The notes under the pieces are model-generated. The model had not been told where the DNA came from. It ran no database searches and saw nothing but the letters and a program-made list of their open reading frames with translations. A stretch of 64,000 nt of DNA from positions 62,001 to 126,000 of the forward strand of contig NZ_AYMQ01000005.1 in assembly GCF_000633355.1 (NCBI RefSeq). The letters are read 5' to 3'. Positions 17,690-27,599 of the stretch are shown here, one piece after another. Source of the stretch: Serratia sp. H1w. GTDB lineage: Bacteria > Pseudomonadota > Gammaproteobacteria > Enterobacterales > Enterobacteriaceae. The first letter of the stretch is position 1; the number at the start of each line of letters is the position of its first letter. A program made the position numbers and the translations under genes.

Positions 17690-18579
17690 TATTCCACTCC
17701 CGCATTGATCGCGCGGCGTATTCCGTCGCCCAACAGGTTAACCAGCAATACGCTGATCAGGATGGCGGCACCCGGCAACATGACGGTCCAGGGTGCGACG
17801 TACACCAACTCCAGCGAGTCACCCAACATGGCTCCCCATTCCGGGGAAGGCAGTTGCGCCCCTAAATCGAGGAAGCCCAACGCCGCAATATCGAGAATGG
17901 CCATCGACAGTGCGCGGGTAAACTCGGTGATCAGTACGGCGGCGATGTTCGGCATCACGGCGAACCACAAAATCTGCATGGTTGAGGCACCGTCCAGGCG
18001 AGCGGCGACCACGTACTCTTTTTCCAGCTCATCGTGCACCGCGCTGTAGATGGTACGCACCATTCGTGGCAACAGCGCCAGCCAGACGGCCAGCATGGCG
18101 TGTTCCAGCTTCGGCCCCAGGAAAGCCACGACGATAATCGCCAGCAGCAACGAAGGGATGGAGAGCAGGGTATCGAGAATATGGTTGAGCATCGCAGACA
18201 GCAGGCCGCGCGTCACCCCGGCAAACACGCCCAGGATCACGCCACAGAGCGCGGCGGCGATAGTAACAATCAGCGCTGAACCATAGGTAGAGGCGGCACC
18301 ACTCAGCAAACGGCTGAGGATATCGCGGCCCAGATCGTCGGTGCCCAGGAAGAATGACACGTTGCCGTAGCGCGACCAGGAAGGCGGCAGCAACTGATAG
18401 CCGAGGAACTGCTGATCGAGAGCGTAAGGCGCCAGCAGGCTGCCGAACAGAGAGAGCAGCAGCAGGCCGACCACCCCATAAAATCCCACCATTGCCAGCG
18501 TGTCGCCGTAGAAAATCCGCCAGGTATAGAGCAGCGGGCTAGGCATTTTCTTTTCGCGGTAGACGTTATCGAAGGGCAT
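17689..18579 (-). CDS. sapC: Sap ABC transporter permease SapC
   Basis: Inner-membrane permease of 296 residues in the OppC/DppC group, with about six membrane segments. The N-terminal motif ([18 protein letters not shown]) and the EAA-like loop ([20 protein letters not shown]) match SapC. It forms the channel with SapB. It overlaps sapB by 14 bases. Confidence 0.96.
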   Translation of the reverse strand: MPFDNVYREKKMPSPLLYTWRIFYGDTLAMVGFYGVVGLLLLSLFGSLLAPYALDQQFLGYQLLPPSWSRYGNVSFFLGTDDLGRDILSRLLSGAASTYGSALIVTIAAALCGVILGVFAGVTRGLLSAMLNHILDTLLSIPSLLLAIIVVAFLGPKLEHAMLAVWLALLPRMVRTIYSAVHDELEKEYVVAARLDGASTMQILWFAVMPNIAAVLITEFTRALSMAILDIAALGFLDLGAQLPSPEWGAMLGDSLELVYVAPWTVMLPGAAILISVLLVNLLGDGIRRAINAGVE

Positions 18580-19531
18580 ACCATTCCTTATGTTTCAGCG
18601 GGTTGGTAGCCGCACCCAGAATGTCGGCCAGCACGTTTATGCTGATCACCAGCGTGCCGATCACCATCACGCCTGCGGAGATGGCGGCGTAGTCCTGCTG
18701 ACGGATGGCATTAATCAGCCAACGCCCCAACCCAGGCCAACTGAACACCACCTCGGTGATCATGGCCAGCGTGAGCATGGTAGAAAATTGCAGCCCAAGC
18801 TTCGGGATGATCGGGGGTAACGCGTTGTGCAGCACATGACGGCGAATAATGGTAAAGCGCGAAAGGCCACGAGTTGCGGCGGCCTTGATGTAGTTCTGGC
18901 TGAGAACATCGTCGGTGCTGATGCGCATCAAACGGATCACCTCGGTGATCGGGGCTACCGCCAGCGCGGTGATTGGCAGCACCATATGGCGCAGCGCACT
19001 GGCAATCATCTCATTACGATACGGTGAATCAGACAGCCAGGCATCAACCAACGCTAAACCGGTAACCTGCTTGACCTGATACAGCAGATCGAAACGGCCC
19101 GACACCGGCAGCCAGCCCAGATGCAGCGAAAAATAGAGCATCAACAGCAGTGCCAGCCAGAAAACCGGGATGGAAAAGCCCAACAGGGCAAAGGTGCTGA
19201 TGGCGGTATCCTGCCACTTGCCGCGCATCACGCCGGCAATAATGCCCAATGGGATACCGATAAACAGTGCCATCGTGAAGGCTAAAACACACAGTTCCAT
19301 AGTAGCCGGGAACACTTCGCGCAACTGCTCGCTGATCGCCTGGCCATTGATGCTGGAGACGCCAAAGTCCCAGTGCAGCAGGCTGACAAAGTAGAACTGG
19401 TAGGCATCCAGCAAGGCGGCACCGTTTAGCGGCGCGCGTGGGGTAAAGTAGCTCAGGCTGAAGCTGACCAGCGTCAGGAAGAACAGCGTGATCAGCAGCA
19501 GCAGGATGCGGCGTAAGGTAAAGATAATCAC
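18566..19531 (-). CDS. sapB: Sap ABC transporter permease SapB
   Basis: Inner-membrane permease of 321 residues, same length as E. coli SapB. The C-terminal [12 protein letters not shown] and the cytoplasmic loop [20 protein letters not shown] are near-identical to the family. Start [12 protein letters not shown] gives an N-terminal membrane segment. It overlaps sapA by four bases (ATGA). Confidence 0.96.
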   Translation of the reverse strand: MIIFTLRRILLLLITLFFLTLVSFSLSYFTPRAPLNGAALLDAYQFYFVSLLHWDFGVSSINGQAISEQLREVFPATMELCVLAFTMALFIGIPLGIIAGVMRGKWQDTAISTFALLGFSIPVFWLALLLMLYFSLHLGWLPVSGRFDLLYQVKQVTGLALVDAWLSDSPYRNEMIASALRHMVLPITALAVAPITEVIRLMRISTDDVLSQNYIKAAATRGLSRFTIIRRHVLHNALPPIIPKLGLQFSTMLTLAMITEVVFSWPGLGRWLINAIRQQDYAAISAGVMVIGTLVISINVLADILGAATNPLKHKEWYALR

Positions 19532-21183
19532 TTTTTCGCGGCCTCCGCCGGTTCACGGTATACCCCGGCAAATGATGAGTTGCCGAACGGGCTCAACACC
19601 AGTCCTTTAATATCATAACGGTATGCCTGCAAACGCAATGAGGACGCTAGTGGCAACACGGGTAGTTGCTGTTCTAGGATCTTCTGCGCCTGCTGATAAT
19701 GCTCGATACGCTGTGATAACTGCTGCGACAACAGGGCGTCCTGCAACTGTTCATCGAACGCGGGATCGCACCAGTGAGCATAGTTGGTTTGCGAACGGAT
19801 TGCCGCACAGCTCAGCAGCGGGCGGAAGAAGCTGTCCGGGTCGTTACTGTCGGTTGACCAACCGGTAAGCGTCAGATCGTGGTTCATCTCCATCAACCGG
19901 GCTTCCTGGAAGCGGCCCTCAACCGGCACGATGGTAAGATTAATGCCGACCTGAGCCAAATCTGCCTGTAGCAGCTCCGCCGTTTTCAACGGGCTTGGGT
20001 TATAGGATTGCGATGCGGTCGGGACCCACAGCTTCAGATTCAGCGGCCCAACACCGGCCTCACGCAGCATTTCCCGCGCCTTGGCCGGATCGTATTCGGT
20101 GACGTGGGCATCGTTATCATAGGCCCAAGAGGCGCGCGGCAGGATCGAGGCGGCGGTTTCTGCGGTACCGTAATAGATCGATTGCATCAGGCGCTGGTTG
20201 TTGATGGCTAACGCAATGGCCTGGCGCACCTTCAGGTTATCCAGCGGTGGCTTGCGGGTATTGAAGGCCAGATAGGCAATATTCATCCCTGGGCGCAGCG
20301 TCAGGCGCAAACGCGGATCGTCGCGCAGGATCGAAAGTTGGCTGGCGGCGGGATAGGCGAGCACATCACACTCGCCGGTCAGCAATTTGGACAAGCGGCC
20401 AGTTCCTCCGGCCCCCATGTCTATCACCACCTGCGGCATGCGCGGTTTTCCTTTCCAGTAAACATCATTCCGTGCCAGACGAATGTATTGCCCGGAACGG
20501 TATTCGTTTAACAAGAACGGGCCAGTGCCAACCGGTTCACGGTCGATCAGTTCCTGCGTGCCGTCCAGCGTCAGATTATCGGCATATTCTGCCGATAACA
20601 CCGGCGCATAATGGGTTGCCAGATGCCACAGGAAGGAGGCATCCGGTGCCTGCAAACGGAACTCGACGGTGTATTGATCGAGCTTTTTCACGCTTTGCAC
20701 CGAATCCGCGAACTGCAAACTGTCGAAATAGGGGTATTCACCGCCGTTCACATTATGGAACGGATGCTTCTGGTCAAACACCCGCTGAAAACTGAATACC
20801 ACATCGTCGGCATTCATTTTGCGGGAGGGTTGGAACCAGGCGGTAGTCTGGAAGGGCACATCCCGGCGCAAATGAAAGCGGTAGGTGGCGCCGTTGTCCA
20901 GCACTTCCCAGCTTTCCGCCAGTTCCGGGATCAGGCGGTAAGTGTAAGGGTCGACATCCAGCAGCCGATCGTAAAGCTGGGCGGCGAGGGTATCGATCGT
21001 CAGACCGCTGCTGGCCATCTGCGGATTGAAGGTATTGAGAATGCCGCTGACGCAATAGACAAAGCCGCTCTGGCGAATATCTGCTGGCGGTGGGGCTGTT
21101 GCGCTGGGCACAGCCGGTGTCGCGGCCAGGGCGGAGGTTGCCAGGCAGCCGAGCGACATGATCCAAAGAGGTAAACCACGCAT
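19528..21183 (-). CDS. sapA: Sap ABC transporter periplasmic binding protein SapA
   Basis: Periplasmic solute-binding protein of 551 residues in the peptide-binding (family 5) group. A signal peptide ([20 protein letters not shown]) is followed by the SapA signature [20 protein letters not shown]. The conserved core includes [38 protein letters not shown] and SFAGVYREP. It is the first gene of the leftward sap operon. Its promoter shares a gap of about 350 bases with the ryhB gene. In E. coli the puu genes lie between sapA and pspF; here that space holds ryhB, an oxidoreductase and a LysR gene. Confidence 0.96.
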   Translation of the reverse strand: MRGLPLWIMSLGCLATSALAATPAVPSATAPPPADIRQSGFVYCVSGILNTFNPQMASSGLTIDTLAAQLYDRLLDVDPYTYRLIPELAESWEVLDNGATYRFHLRRDVPFQTTAWFQPSRKMNADDVVFSFQRVFDQKHPFHNVNGGEYPYFDSLQFADSVQSVKKLDQYTVEFRLQAPDASFLWHLATHYAPVLSAEYADNLTLDGTQELIDREPVGTGPFLLNEYRSGQYIRLARNDVYWKGKPRMPQVVIDMGAGGTGRLSKLLTGECDVLAYPAASQLSILRDDPRLRLTLRPGMNIAYLAFNTRKPPLDNLKVRQAIALAINNQRLMQSIYYGTAETAASILPRASWAYDNDAHVTEYDPAKAREMLREAGVGPLNLKLWVPTASQSYNPSPLKTAELLQADLAQVGINLTIVPVEGRFQEARLMEMNHDLTLTGWSTDSNDPDSFFRPLLSCAAIRSQTNYAHWCDPAFDEQLQDALLSQQLSQRIEHYQQAQKILEQQLPVLPLASSLRLQAYRYDIKGLVLSPFGNSSFAGVYREPAEAAKK

Positions 21184-21397
21184 AGACGCTTCATGGGTTA
21201 TTAAGCAATAACGTTAGTGTATCGCACTCTGACCAACAGCCCAATTCCTTGCGTGAAATGGCTGAAGTTTCGGCTGTTTGCTCAAACTTGCCGCTATTTT
21301 CTGGCGATCAAGGCTGCGGTAGAAATCCGTGCTGGTGGATAATCACCCAAACTTAGTACGGTAATGAGAAAAATTCTCAACAAAGTGCTTTACAGAT

Positions 21398-21416
21398 GAT
21401 ACTGATAACTATTATC
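21398..21416 (+). promoter_or_regulatory. ryhB: Fur box over the ryhB promoter
   Basis: GATACTGATAACTATTATC matches the 19-base Fur consensus GATAATGATAATCATTATC at 16 positions. TATTAT (21410-21415) within it is a plausible -10 hexamer, with the transcript starting about 10 bases on. Iron-loaded Fur would therefore block the promoter directly, as in E. coli ryhB. Confidence 0.88.
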
Positions 21417-21423
21417 ATCATTT

Positions 21424-21529
21424 GGCAGTTCACGGAAGGCCACACCTTGTGGCCCTTTGTGGAAGGCACGACATTGCTCACATTGCTTCCAGTGTTTATT
21501 TAGCCAGCTCGGGTGCTGGCTTTTTTTTT
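21424..21529 (+). ncRNA. ryhB: Small regulatory RNA RyhB
   Basis: This iron-starvation sRNA uses Hfq to base-pair with and repress mRNAs of iron-using proteins. The conserved core GCACGACATTGCTCACATTG (21466-21485), followed by CTTCCAG, is identical to E. coli RyhB, and the terminator stem AGCCAGC...GCTGGCT with nine T matches as well. The 5' part differs in sequence but keeps a stem-loop (GGCCACA-CCT-TGTGGCC, 21437-21453). The 5' end is estimated from the -10 element. A Fur box sits at 21398-21416. The location, between sapA and an oxidoreductase gene, differs from E. coli (yhhX-yhhY); a second copy elsewhere in the genome is possible. Confidence 0.93.
21502..21529 (+). terminator. ryhB: Intrinsic terminator of ryhB
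   Basis: AGCCAGC, a TCGGGT loop and GCTGGCT are followed by an uninterrupted T-run, also the Hfq-binding end of the sRNA. It ends just 5 bases before the stop codon of the convergent oxidoreductase gene. Confidence 0.93.
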
Positions 21530-21533
21530 GCCT

Positions 21534-22310
21534 TTATTTTAGGTGAGCGGCAAAGCCGGCACGCCCTGGGGCAATCTCCTCCCGTAGTGTCAACTGTGGA
21601 ATATCATAATCCCCCATGTTTTGCTTACGGAAGGGCAACGGTTCGGTAGTGGCCAGCGTGTCCAACCGCTCCCCCAGAGCTGCACACAGTTCGGGGAATT
21701 TCGCTTCATCAAAGCGATCGGTACGGTACGCCACAAACGGTGGCAACACGTCAAAGCCGGGGTAAAACAGGATGCCATGATGGATAGGGAACAGAATATC
21801 CGCTATCGGGCCGTTGATCCCACGCGGGCTGTAATGAGGTTCCCAGCCACCGGTCGTCACTATCAACATTGCCCGTTTTCCTGCCAGCGTTCCTTCGCCG
21901 TAACGATCTCCCCAATGCTTATCCGAGTGCTCGCCCACGCCATACGCGAAACCATAGGCATAGACGCGCTCTACCCAACCCTTGAGAATGGCGGGCATCG
22001 AAAACCACCACAGTGGGAACTGAAGGATCACGGTATCGGCCCAGAGTAATTTCTCCTGTTCCCGTGCAATATCGGCGCTTTGCGTTCCTTGCTCCAGCGC
22101 GATCCTGGAATCCTTCGCCGGATTAAAGCGCGCAGCGCTGTCCCGATCGGTGCGGTCATTGCCATCCAGGGCGGCTTTCCACTTCATGGCGTACAGATCG
22201 GAAACCTGTACCTGATGCCCGGCATCCTCCAGATGTTTAACCGCAAAAGTTTTCAATGAGCCATTGAGCGACAGAGCTTCCGGGTGAGCGTAAACGAGCA
22301 GAATATTCAT
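21534..22310 (-). CDS. NAD(P)H-dependent flavin oxidoreductase, flavodoxin-like fold (NQO1/KefF/MdaB type)
   Basis: Cytoplasmic flavoprotein of 258 residues with the NAD(P)H:quinone oxidoreductase fold. It opens with the phosphate-binding strand-loop MNILLVYAHPEALSLNGSLK and has the flavin-contact motif FPLWWFSMPAILKGWVERV. The family reduces quinones or nitro and azo compounds with two electrons; the exact substrate cannot be read here. ATG at 22310 fits the family start; ATG at 22322 would add four residues. It is divergent from a LysR regulator, a common redox- or electrophile-responsive arrangement. Confidence 0.87.
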   Translation of the reverse strand: MNILLVYAHPEALSLNGSLKTFAVKHLEDAGHQVQVSDLYAMKWKAALDGNDRTDRDSAARFNPAKDSRIALEQGTQSADIAREQEKLLWADTVILQFPLWWFSMPAILKGWVERVYAYGFAYGVGEHSDKHWGDRYGEGTLAGKRAMLIVTTGGWEPHYSPRGINGPIADILFPIHHGILFYPGFDVLPPFVAYRTDRFDEAKFPELCAALGERLDTLATTEPLPFRKQNMGDYDIPQLTLREEIAPGRAGFAAHLK

Positions 22311-22397
22311 GATTGAGTCCATTGCTGAAAAGAGAGGAACAGAGTAGTTTTCTGCCAGGTATAGTTAAAATTGATTTAAATAATGGCAGGTATTGGC

Positions 22398-23291
22398 ATG
22401 AGTAATTTCGGAAGGTTGGATCTCAATCTGCTGGTGACGCTGGATGTGTTACTGATGGAGCATAACGTCACGCGTGCTGCGGAGCGCCTGTCGCTATCAC
22501 AACCTTCGGTAAGTGCGCATTTGGCCAAGCTGAGGGAGTTTTTTGACGATCCGCTGCTGCTGCCGGGGCCAAGAGGAATGCGGCCAACAGCCAGAGCGGA
22601 GGAACTGCGCGAACCTCTGCGGCTGGCGCTGGAAGTGCTCGAACAAACCGTTGCACCGGCCAGCACTTTTGAGGCGGCTACCACGAATATCACCTGGCGT
22701 ATTGCCGCGACTGACTATGGGGAATCCACGGCGCTGTTACCTGCGATGGCGAAACTTCGTCAAGCAGTTCCAAACAGCCGGTTGGCCGTGTTGGAGATGG
22801 TTCCGGCCAGGATTGCCCGGCAAGCGGAGATGGGGGAGATCGATCTGGCCTTTCATACGCAGGACTGTGCGCCGCCGGCGATGCGTCAACGTGTGCTGTT
22901 CAATGAGAAATATGTGTTGGTGGGCCGCCTCGGTCATCCCACATTGCAAACGCCTGTCACGCTGGCGCAATTTAGCCAATTGGAGCATGTGGTGGTGTCG
23001 CCAAACGGCGGGGGATTTAGCGGCATCACCGATCAAACGCTGGAGGAAGTCGGGCTGGCGCGCCGGGTGGTACTTTCTGTCCCGCATTTCTTATTTGTGA
23101 AATCGGTGATTGGCAAGACGGATCTGGTGGCGATGCTGCCGGAACGACTGGTGCGCGACAGCCCTGAAATACAGATTGCACAACCACCGGTGGAGATCCC
23201 TGGTTATGAGTTGGCTATGCTGTGGGATGAGCGTTCGCATCGCGATCCCGCTCACCAGTGGTTACGCGAGCTAATTGCTCAGTCGGTTTAA
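22398..23291 (+). CDS. LysR-family transcriptional regulator (divergent from flavin oxidoreductase)
   Basis: LysR regulator of 297 residues. The DNA-binding domain has NVTRAAERLSLSQPSVSAHL (about residues 23-42) and the effector domain begins near TNITWRIAATDYGESTALLP. The NodD/PnbR-like start (LDLNLLVTLDVLL) suggests the subgroup that responds to aromatic compounds. ATG at 22398 is preferred (AGG 7-8 bases upstream); 22383 would add five residues. It is 87 bases from the divergent oxidoreductase gene, the probable target. The stop overlaps the convergent pspF stop by four bases. Confidence 0.88.
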   Translation: MSNFGRLDLNLLVTLDVLLMEHNVTRAAERLSLSQPSVSAHLAKLREFFDDPLLLPGPRGMRPTARAEELREPLRLALEVLEQTVAPASTFEAATTNITWRIAATDYGESTALLPAMAKLRQAVPNSRLAVLEMVPARIARQAEMGEIDLAFHTQDCAPPAMRQRVLFNEKYVLVGRLGHPTLQTPVTLAQFSQLEHVVVSPNGGGFSGITDQTLEEVGLARRVVLSVPHFLFVKSVIGKTDLVAMLPERLVRDSPEIQIAQPPVEIPGYELAMLWDERSHRDPAHQWLRELIAQSV

Positions 23292-24292
23292 CTGCTCTCA
23301 CCATCGCTGCCTTGCAACAGTGCATGCTTTTTCAACATGCCACGCAGTTGGTGATAGGTTAACCCCAGCAGTTCGGCGGCTTTACGCTGATTAAAGCGGC
23401 CCTGCTTCAGCGCCATTTCCAGCAAAGTTCTCTCTTGCTGATGCTGCCAGCTTTTGAAATCCAGCGGTAAAGTGGGTAAATCACTGGCTTGCACAGCTGC
23501 CTCTGCAAGCGGTTCTGGGCGCTTGGCAAAGGGGTTGATGATGATCTCATCCAGCTCATCCTCGCTTGAACCATGACGGTAAACCGAACGCTCCACCACG
23601 TTTTTCAGCTCACGCACGTTACCCGGCCAGGAATAATCAAGCAGGGTCGCCCGCGCATGTTCACTGAACCCGGGGAACAGCGCCAGCGACAGCTCGCGGC
23701 ACATCTGAATGGCGAAATGCTCGGCCAGTAACATGATGTCCTGCTGGCGTTGGCGCAGCGGAGGTAACTGCACAACATCGAATGCCAGGCGATCCAGCAG
23801 GTCGGCACGGAATTTACCGGCAGCAGCCAGCGCAGGCAGATCGTCGTTGGTGGCGCAGACCAACCGGACATCCACCCGCAGCGGTTGGCTACCGCCCACG
23901 CGTTCCAGATGGCCGTATTCAATCACCCGCAACAGCTTTTCCTGCACCAACATCGGCGCGGTCGCCAATTCATCCAGGAACAGCGTACCGCCATCGGCAC
24001 GTTCAAAGCGGCCAAGGTGGCGTTTTTGTGCGCCGGTAAACGCACCAGCCTCGTGGCCGAACAGCTCCGAGTCCAACAGGTTTTCATTCAGCGCCGCACA
24101 GTTGAGGGAAATAAACGGCCCTTGCCAGCGGTTGGAAAGGTAGTGCAAACGGTGGGCGATCAGCTCCTTACCGGTGCCACGCTCGCCGATCACCAACACC
24201 GGCTTGTTGAGTTTGGCCAGCTGTGAAACTTGCTCCAGCACCTCAACAAAGGCGTTGGCCTCGCCCAGCAGATTCTCTAACGGTTCGCTCAT
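23288..24292 (-). CDS. pspF: Phage shock operon activator PspF
   Basis: Sigma-54-dependent enhancer-binding protein of 334 residues without an N-terminal receiver domain, as in PspF. It has Walker A GERGTGKE, the sigma-54-contact loop GAFTGA, Walker B GGTLFLDELATAP, and a C-terminal Fis-type helix-turn-helix (FNQRKAAELLGLTYHQLRGM). It is held inactive by binding PspA and, when released, drives pspA. ATG at 24292 (MSEPLENLLGEAN) is chosen; an upstream TTG at 24307 is possible. It is divergent from pspA, and its own promoter overlaps the activator sites. Confidence 0.97.
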   Translation of the reverse strand: MSEPLENLLGEANAFVEVLEQVSQLAKLNKPVLVIGERGTGKELIAHRLHYLSNRWQGPFISLNCAALNENLLDSELFGHEAGAFTGAQKRHLGRFERADGGTLFLDELATAPMLVQEKLLRVIEYGHLERVGGSQPLRVDVRLVCATNDDLPALAAAGKFRADLLDRLAFDVVQLPPLRQRQQDIMLLAEHFAIQMCRELSLALFPGFSEHARATLLDYSWPGNVRELKNVVERSVYRHGSSEDELDEIIINPFAKRPEPLAEAAVQASDLPTLPLDFKSWQHQQERTLLEMALKQGRFNQRKAAELLGLTYHQLRGMLKKHALLQGSDGESS

Positions 24293-24389
24293 GATGAAAT
24301 TCGCCAATGTTTGGTGAAAACACTCACTCTACAGCAAGCGCGGCGAGAGTCAAAAATAAATAATCGTTGTTTTTCAATTAAATAAAAGT

Positions 24390-24405
24390 TGGCACGCTTC
24401 TTGAT
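24390..24405 (+). promoter_or_regulatory. pspA: Sigma-54 promoter of pspABCD
   Basis: TGGCACGCTTCTTGAT fits the -24/-12 consensus TGGCACG-N4-TTGCW, with GG (24391) and the -12 G (24403) 12 bases apart. The transcript should start near 24415. AT-rich sequence just upstream (24345-24385) is the likely IHF bend. PspF upstream sites probably lie at about 24300-24345, between IHF and pspF. Confidence 0.85.
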
Positions 24406-24476
24406 TAACTATTTGGGCAAGTTGTATAACTTAACTCGGCGCTTCAGACGCCTTCAGAACCAAGAGGAAGTAAATT

Positions 24477-25142
24477 ATGGGTATCTTTTCTCGTTTTGCC
24501 GACATCGTGAACGCCAACATCAATACTCTGCTTGATAAAGCAGAAGATCCGCAAAAGCTGGTGCGGTTGATGATCCAGGAAATGGAAGACACGCTGGTTG
24601 AAGTGCGCTCTACCTCAGCGCGTGCCCTGGCGGAGAAAAAGCAGTTGCTGCGTCGCATTGAGCAGGGTGAAAACCAGATCAGCGACTGGCAGGAAAAAGC
24701 CGAGCTGGCGCTGCGTAAAGATAAAGAAGATCTGGCCCGTGCGGCGTTGATCGAAAAACAGAAAGTGGCCGATCTGATCGCCACCCTGAGCCAGGAAGTG
24801 GCTACCGTTGAAGAAACACTGGCTCGCATGAAGAGTGAAATTGGCGAGCTGGAAAACAAACTGACCGAAACTCGTGCACGCCAGCAGGCATTAACGCTGC
24901 GTCATCAGGCGGCTTCTTCTTCACGGGATGTGCGCCGCCAGCTGGACAGCGGTAAACTGGATGAAGCGATGGCGCGGTTTGAACAGTTTGAGCGCCGTAT
25001 CGACCATATGGAAGCCGAAGCGGAAAGCGTCAGCATTGGTAAAAAGAAAAGCCTGCATCAGGAGTTTGCCGAGTTGCAGGCCGACGACGCCATCAGTGAG
25101 CAACTGGCGGCAATGAAAGCCAAGATGAACCGCCCGGAATAA
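24477..25142 (+). CDS. pspA: Phage shock protein A
   Basis: Membrane-stress effector of 221 residues, an ESCRT-III-like coiled-coil protein that polymerises on stressed inner membrane and also inhibits PspF. The N-terminal amphipathic helix ([20 protein letters not shown]) and long heptad-rich helices (about 30-210) are evident. Strong ribosome site AGAGGAAG. Followed by a perfect 8-base-pair hairpin before pspB, which fits PspA being made in excess over PspBC. Confidence 0.97.
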   Translation: MGIFSRFADIVNANINTLLDKAEDPQKLVRLMIQEMEDTLVEVRSTSARALAEKKQLLRRIEQGENQISDWQEKAELALRKDKEDLARAALIEKQKVADLIATLSQEVATVEETLARMKSEIGELENKLTETRARQQALTLRHQAASSSRDVRRQLDSGKLDEAMARFEQFERRIDHMEAEAESVSIGKKKSLHQEFAELQADDAISEQLAAMKAKMNRPE

Positions 25143-25149
25143 TGCTCAA

Positions 25150-25170
25150 GCGGCCACCCAGCGTGGCCGC
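25150..25170 (+). other. Intercistronic hairpin between pspA and pspB
   Basis: GCGGCCAC, a CCAGC loop and GTGGCCGC form a perfect 8-base stem 8 bases after the pspA stop. There is no U-tract, so it is more likely a transcript-stabilising or partial-attenuation element than a full terminator. Confidence 0.6.
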
Positions 25171-25200
25171 CACACTACGGCCAAAAAAGAAGGAATTGAA

Positions 25201-25428
25201 ATGAGTGCTCTATTACTTGCCATCCCGTTGACAATCTTCGTGTTGTTTGTCGCACCGATTTGGCTTTGGTTGCATTACAGCAACCGGCAACAGAGCGGCG
25301 TTCAACTGAGTCATCAGGAGATGCAACGTTTGACGCAACTGGCGGAACAGGCCTCGCGGATGCGCGATCGTATTCAGGCGTTGGAGGATATTCTTGATGC
25401 GGAACACCCGAATTGGAGGCAGTCGTAA
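25201..25428 (+). CDS. pspB: Phage shock protein B
   Basis: Inner-membrane protein of 75 residues with one N-terminal membrane segment (LAIPLTIFVLFVAPIWLWLH) and a cytoplasmic coiled-coil tail (MQRLTQLAEQASRMRDRIQA) ending EHPNWRQS. It acts with PspC to sense membrane stress and draw PspA off PspF. The pspC start overlaps its stop (TAATG). Confidence 0.96.
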   Translation: MSALLLAIPLTIFVLFVAPIWLWLHYSNRQQSGVQLSHQEMQRLTQLAEQASRMRDRIQALEDILDAEHPNWRQS

Positions 25429-25865
25429 TGCGTAGAGACCAGGACAGAGGCAAGCATGGCGATCGTCACGATCGTGCTTACTACAACGACGACAGCGGTG
25501 CATTCAAGGGCAACACGTTAGGCAGTAAAAAACTGTACCGTGTGCCTGAAGAAGGCATGGTGAAGGGCGTTTGCGCTGGCCTTGCCCACTATTTTGACGT
25601 ACCCGTGCGTTTGATCCGGGTGATTGCCGTGCTGTCACTGTTCTTCGGGTTGTTTTTCATCACGGTGATCGCCTATATCGCTCTGGTCTTCGTGCTTGAT
25701 GAGGCTCCTGCCAGCCGTTATCAGGACGAACATCAAACCACACCTCGCCAGTTGCTGGACAGACTGGAATATGAACTGAGTAGCGGGGAGCAGCAGTTGC
25801 GCAAGGTCGAGCGCTACGTCACGTCCGACACCTTCGGCGTACAGAGCCGCTTTCGCCAGCTGTAA
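25428..25865 (+). CDS. pspC: Phage shock protein C
   Basis: Membrane-stress sensor of 145 residues. The PspC domain starts at KKLYRVPEEGMVKGVCAGLA and contains a hydrophobic core (IRVIAVLSLFFGLFFITVIA); a cytoplasmic or periplasmic C-terminal tail with coiled-coil character follows. The N-terminal polar extension (about 35 residues, MRRDQDRGKHGDRHDR) is rich in charge and longer than in E. coli. ATG at 25428 overlaps the pspB stop, so PspB and PspC are translationally coupled. Confidence 0.95.
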   Translation: MRRDQDRGKHGDRHDRAYYNDDSGAFKGNTLGSKKLYRVPEEGMVKGVCAGLAHYFDVPVRLIRVIAVLSLFFGLFFITVIAYIALVFVLDEAPASRYQDEHQTTPRQLLDRLEYELSSGEQQLRKVERYVTSDTFGVQSRFRQL

Positions 25866-25954
25866 CCTCACTTGACGATGCATGGGCCTGCGCGAGCCGC
25901 AGGTCAGGCATTGCACCGACTTTATCCCCCACTATTTGCCAGAGGGCATCAGCC

Positions 25955-26221
25955 ATGAGTAAATCCTTTGCGATCAATGCGCCAAAAAGCGCTTCACCAA
26001 AGTGGGGAGTAGGTGCATTGTTGAAGACCTTGTCTAAAGTCATCATCATAGCGCTAATGAGTTATGGCCCGGCGGGTGCAACCGCCTGGCTGCTGAAAGC
26101 CGTCAGCCGCAAACCGCTGCGTTATGTGCTGGCCCTATTGCTGGAACCGCTGTTTCGCAAAGGGTTGAACAAGGTTTTCGGGCGTTATGCGAAGGAGAAA
26201 AATGAAACGACTGCAAAATGA
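25955..26221 (+). CDS. pspD: Phage shock protein D
   Basis: Small membrane-associated protein of 88 residues. The conserved core YGPAGATAWLLKAVSRKPLR matches E. coli PspD (YGPAGVAGW...). It has one hydrophobic segment, then a basic amphipathic C-terminus. It is longer than the 73-residue E. coli form by about 15 residues at the N-terminus. The 89-base gap after pspC holds a small CCTGCG...CGCAGG stem. It overlaps ycjX by 20 bases. pspE and the ycjM-V genes of E. coli are absent here. Confidence 0.9.
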   Translation: MSKSFAINAPKSASPKWGVGALLKTLSKVIIIALMSYGPAGATAWLLKAVSRKPLRYVLALLLEPLFRKGLNKVFGRYAKEKNETTAK

Positions 26222-27599
26222 GTTAACGTCGCTGGTCAATCGTGGGATGGATCGCCATCTGCGTCTGGCCGTGACCGGTTTGAGCCGTAGCGGTAAGACG
26301 GCGTTTATCACCGGGTTGGTCAACCAATTGCTCCATGTGCACAGCGGGGCGCGTATGCCGCTGTTTTCCCCGGTACGGGAAGAACGCCTGCTAGGCGTGA
26401 AGCGCATTCCTCAACGCGATCTCGGTATTCAGCGTTTCACCTACGACGAGGGTCTGGCACAGCTGTATGGCGAACCGCCAAGCTGGCCAACGCCAACCCG
26501 GGGCGTCAGCGAAATCCGTCTGGCGCTGCGCTACCGTTCCAACGATTCACTGCTGCGCCATTTTAAAGAAACTTCCACGCTGTATCTGGAGATTGTCGAT
26601 TATCCCGGCGAATGGCTGCTGGATTTGCCGATGCTGGAACAGGATTATCTGGCCTGGTCACGGCAGATGGCCGGGCTGTTGCAGGGCGACCGCGCACGCT
26701 GGGCCGAGCCATGGCTGGCATTATGCAAGGATCTCGATCCGCTGGCCCCGGCGGATGAAAACAAGCTGGCGGCGATCGCCCAGGCTTATACCGACTATCT
26801 GCTGCGTTGCAAGGCCGAGGGGCTGCACTTTATCCAACCTGGGCGCTTTGTGTTGCCGGGGGATATGGCCGGTGCGCCCGCGTTGCAGTTCTTCCCTTGG
26901 CCAAACGTCGATGCGGTAGGGGAATCTCGCCTGGCACAGGCGGACAAACAGACCAATGCTGGCATGCTGCGCGCCCGCTTTAACTATTATTGCCAGTCGA
27001 TCGTTAAGGCGTTTTATAAAGAGCACTTTGTGCGCTTCGATCGCCAGATCGTGCTGGTGGACTGCCTGCAACCGCTCAACAGCGGGCCGCAGGCGTTTAA
27101 CGACATGCGTTTGGCGCTGACACAGTTGATGCAGAGCTTCCACTACGGTAAGCGCACGCTGTTTCGCCGCCTGTTCTCGCCGACCATCGACAAACTGATG
27201 TTTGCGGCGACCAAGGCGGATCACATTACCGCCGATCAGCACGCCAATCTGGTTTCACTGTTACAACAACTGGTGCAGGAAGCCTGGCAGAACGCCGCGT
27301 TTGAAGGCATCAGCATGGACTGCGTCGGCCTGGCCTCGGTGCAGGCGACCGAAAGCGGTATTGTCGATCATCATGGGCAGCCGATCCCGGCCCTGAAAGG
27401 TCATCGTCTGGATGATGGTGCGCCGTTGACGGTGTTCCCTGGCGAAGTGCCTGCACGGTTGCCTGGGCCGGCATTCTGGCAGCAACAAGGATTCCACTTT
27501 GACCAGTTCCGCCCACGCCAGATGAGCGTTGACAGCCCGTTGCCGCATATTCGTCTGGATGCGGTGATGGAGTTTTTATTGGGAGATAAATTACGATGA
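26202..27599 (+). CDS. ycjX: YcjX family P-loop NTPase, Psp-associated
   Basis: Predicted GTPase/ATPase of 465 residues, orthologue of E. coli YcjX. Walker [11 protein letters not shown] lies near residues 28-37. Conserved stretches include [53 protein letters not shown] and [20 protein letters not shown]. Its exact role is unknown; it is part of the Psp and heat-shock regulons in E. coli. ATG at 26202 with GAAGGAG 6 bases upstream is preferred over 26187. Coupled to pspD (20-base overlap) and ycjF (4-base overlap). Confidence 0.95.
   Translation: MKRLQNELTSLVNRGMDRHLRLAVTGLSRSGKTAFITGLVNQLLHVHSGARMPLFSPVREERLLGVKRIPQRDLGIQRFTYDEGLAQLYGEPPSWPTPTRGVSEIRLALRYRSNDSLLRHFKETSTLYLEIVDYPGEWLLDLPMLEQDYLAWSRQMAGLLQGDRARWAEPWLALCKDLDPLAPADENKLAAIAQAYTDYLLRCKAEGLHFIQPGRFVLPGDMAGAPALQFFPWPNVDAVGESRLAQADKQTNAGMLRARFNYYCQSIVKAFYKEHFVRFDRQIVLVDCLQPLNSGPQAFNDMRLALTQLMQSFHYGKRTLFRRLFSPTIDKLMFAATKADHITADQHANLVSLLQQLVQEAWQNAAFEGISMDCVGLASVQATESGIVDHHGQPIPALKGHRLDDGAPLTVFPGEVPARLPGPAFWQQQGFHFDQFRPRQMSVDSPLPHIRLDAVMEFLLGDKLR

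Noticed and set aside
15883-21183. Reading the five ABC genes as an oligopeptide-type cassette tied to the CMD-fusion protein (KPN_01854-like clusters pair such transporters with CMD/peroxidase genes).
   Set aside because: Each gene matches SapA, B, C, D or F closely along its length, and the CMD gene is separated by 480 bases with repeats and a separate short frame.
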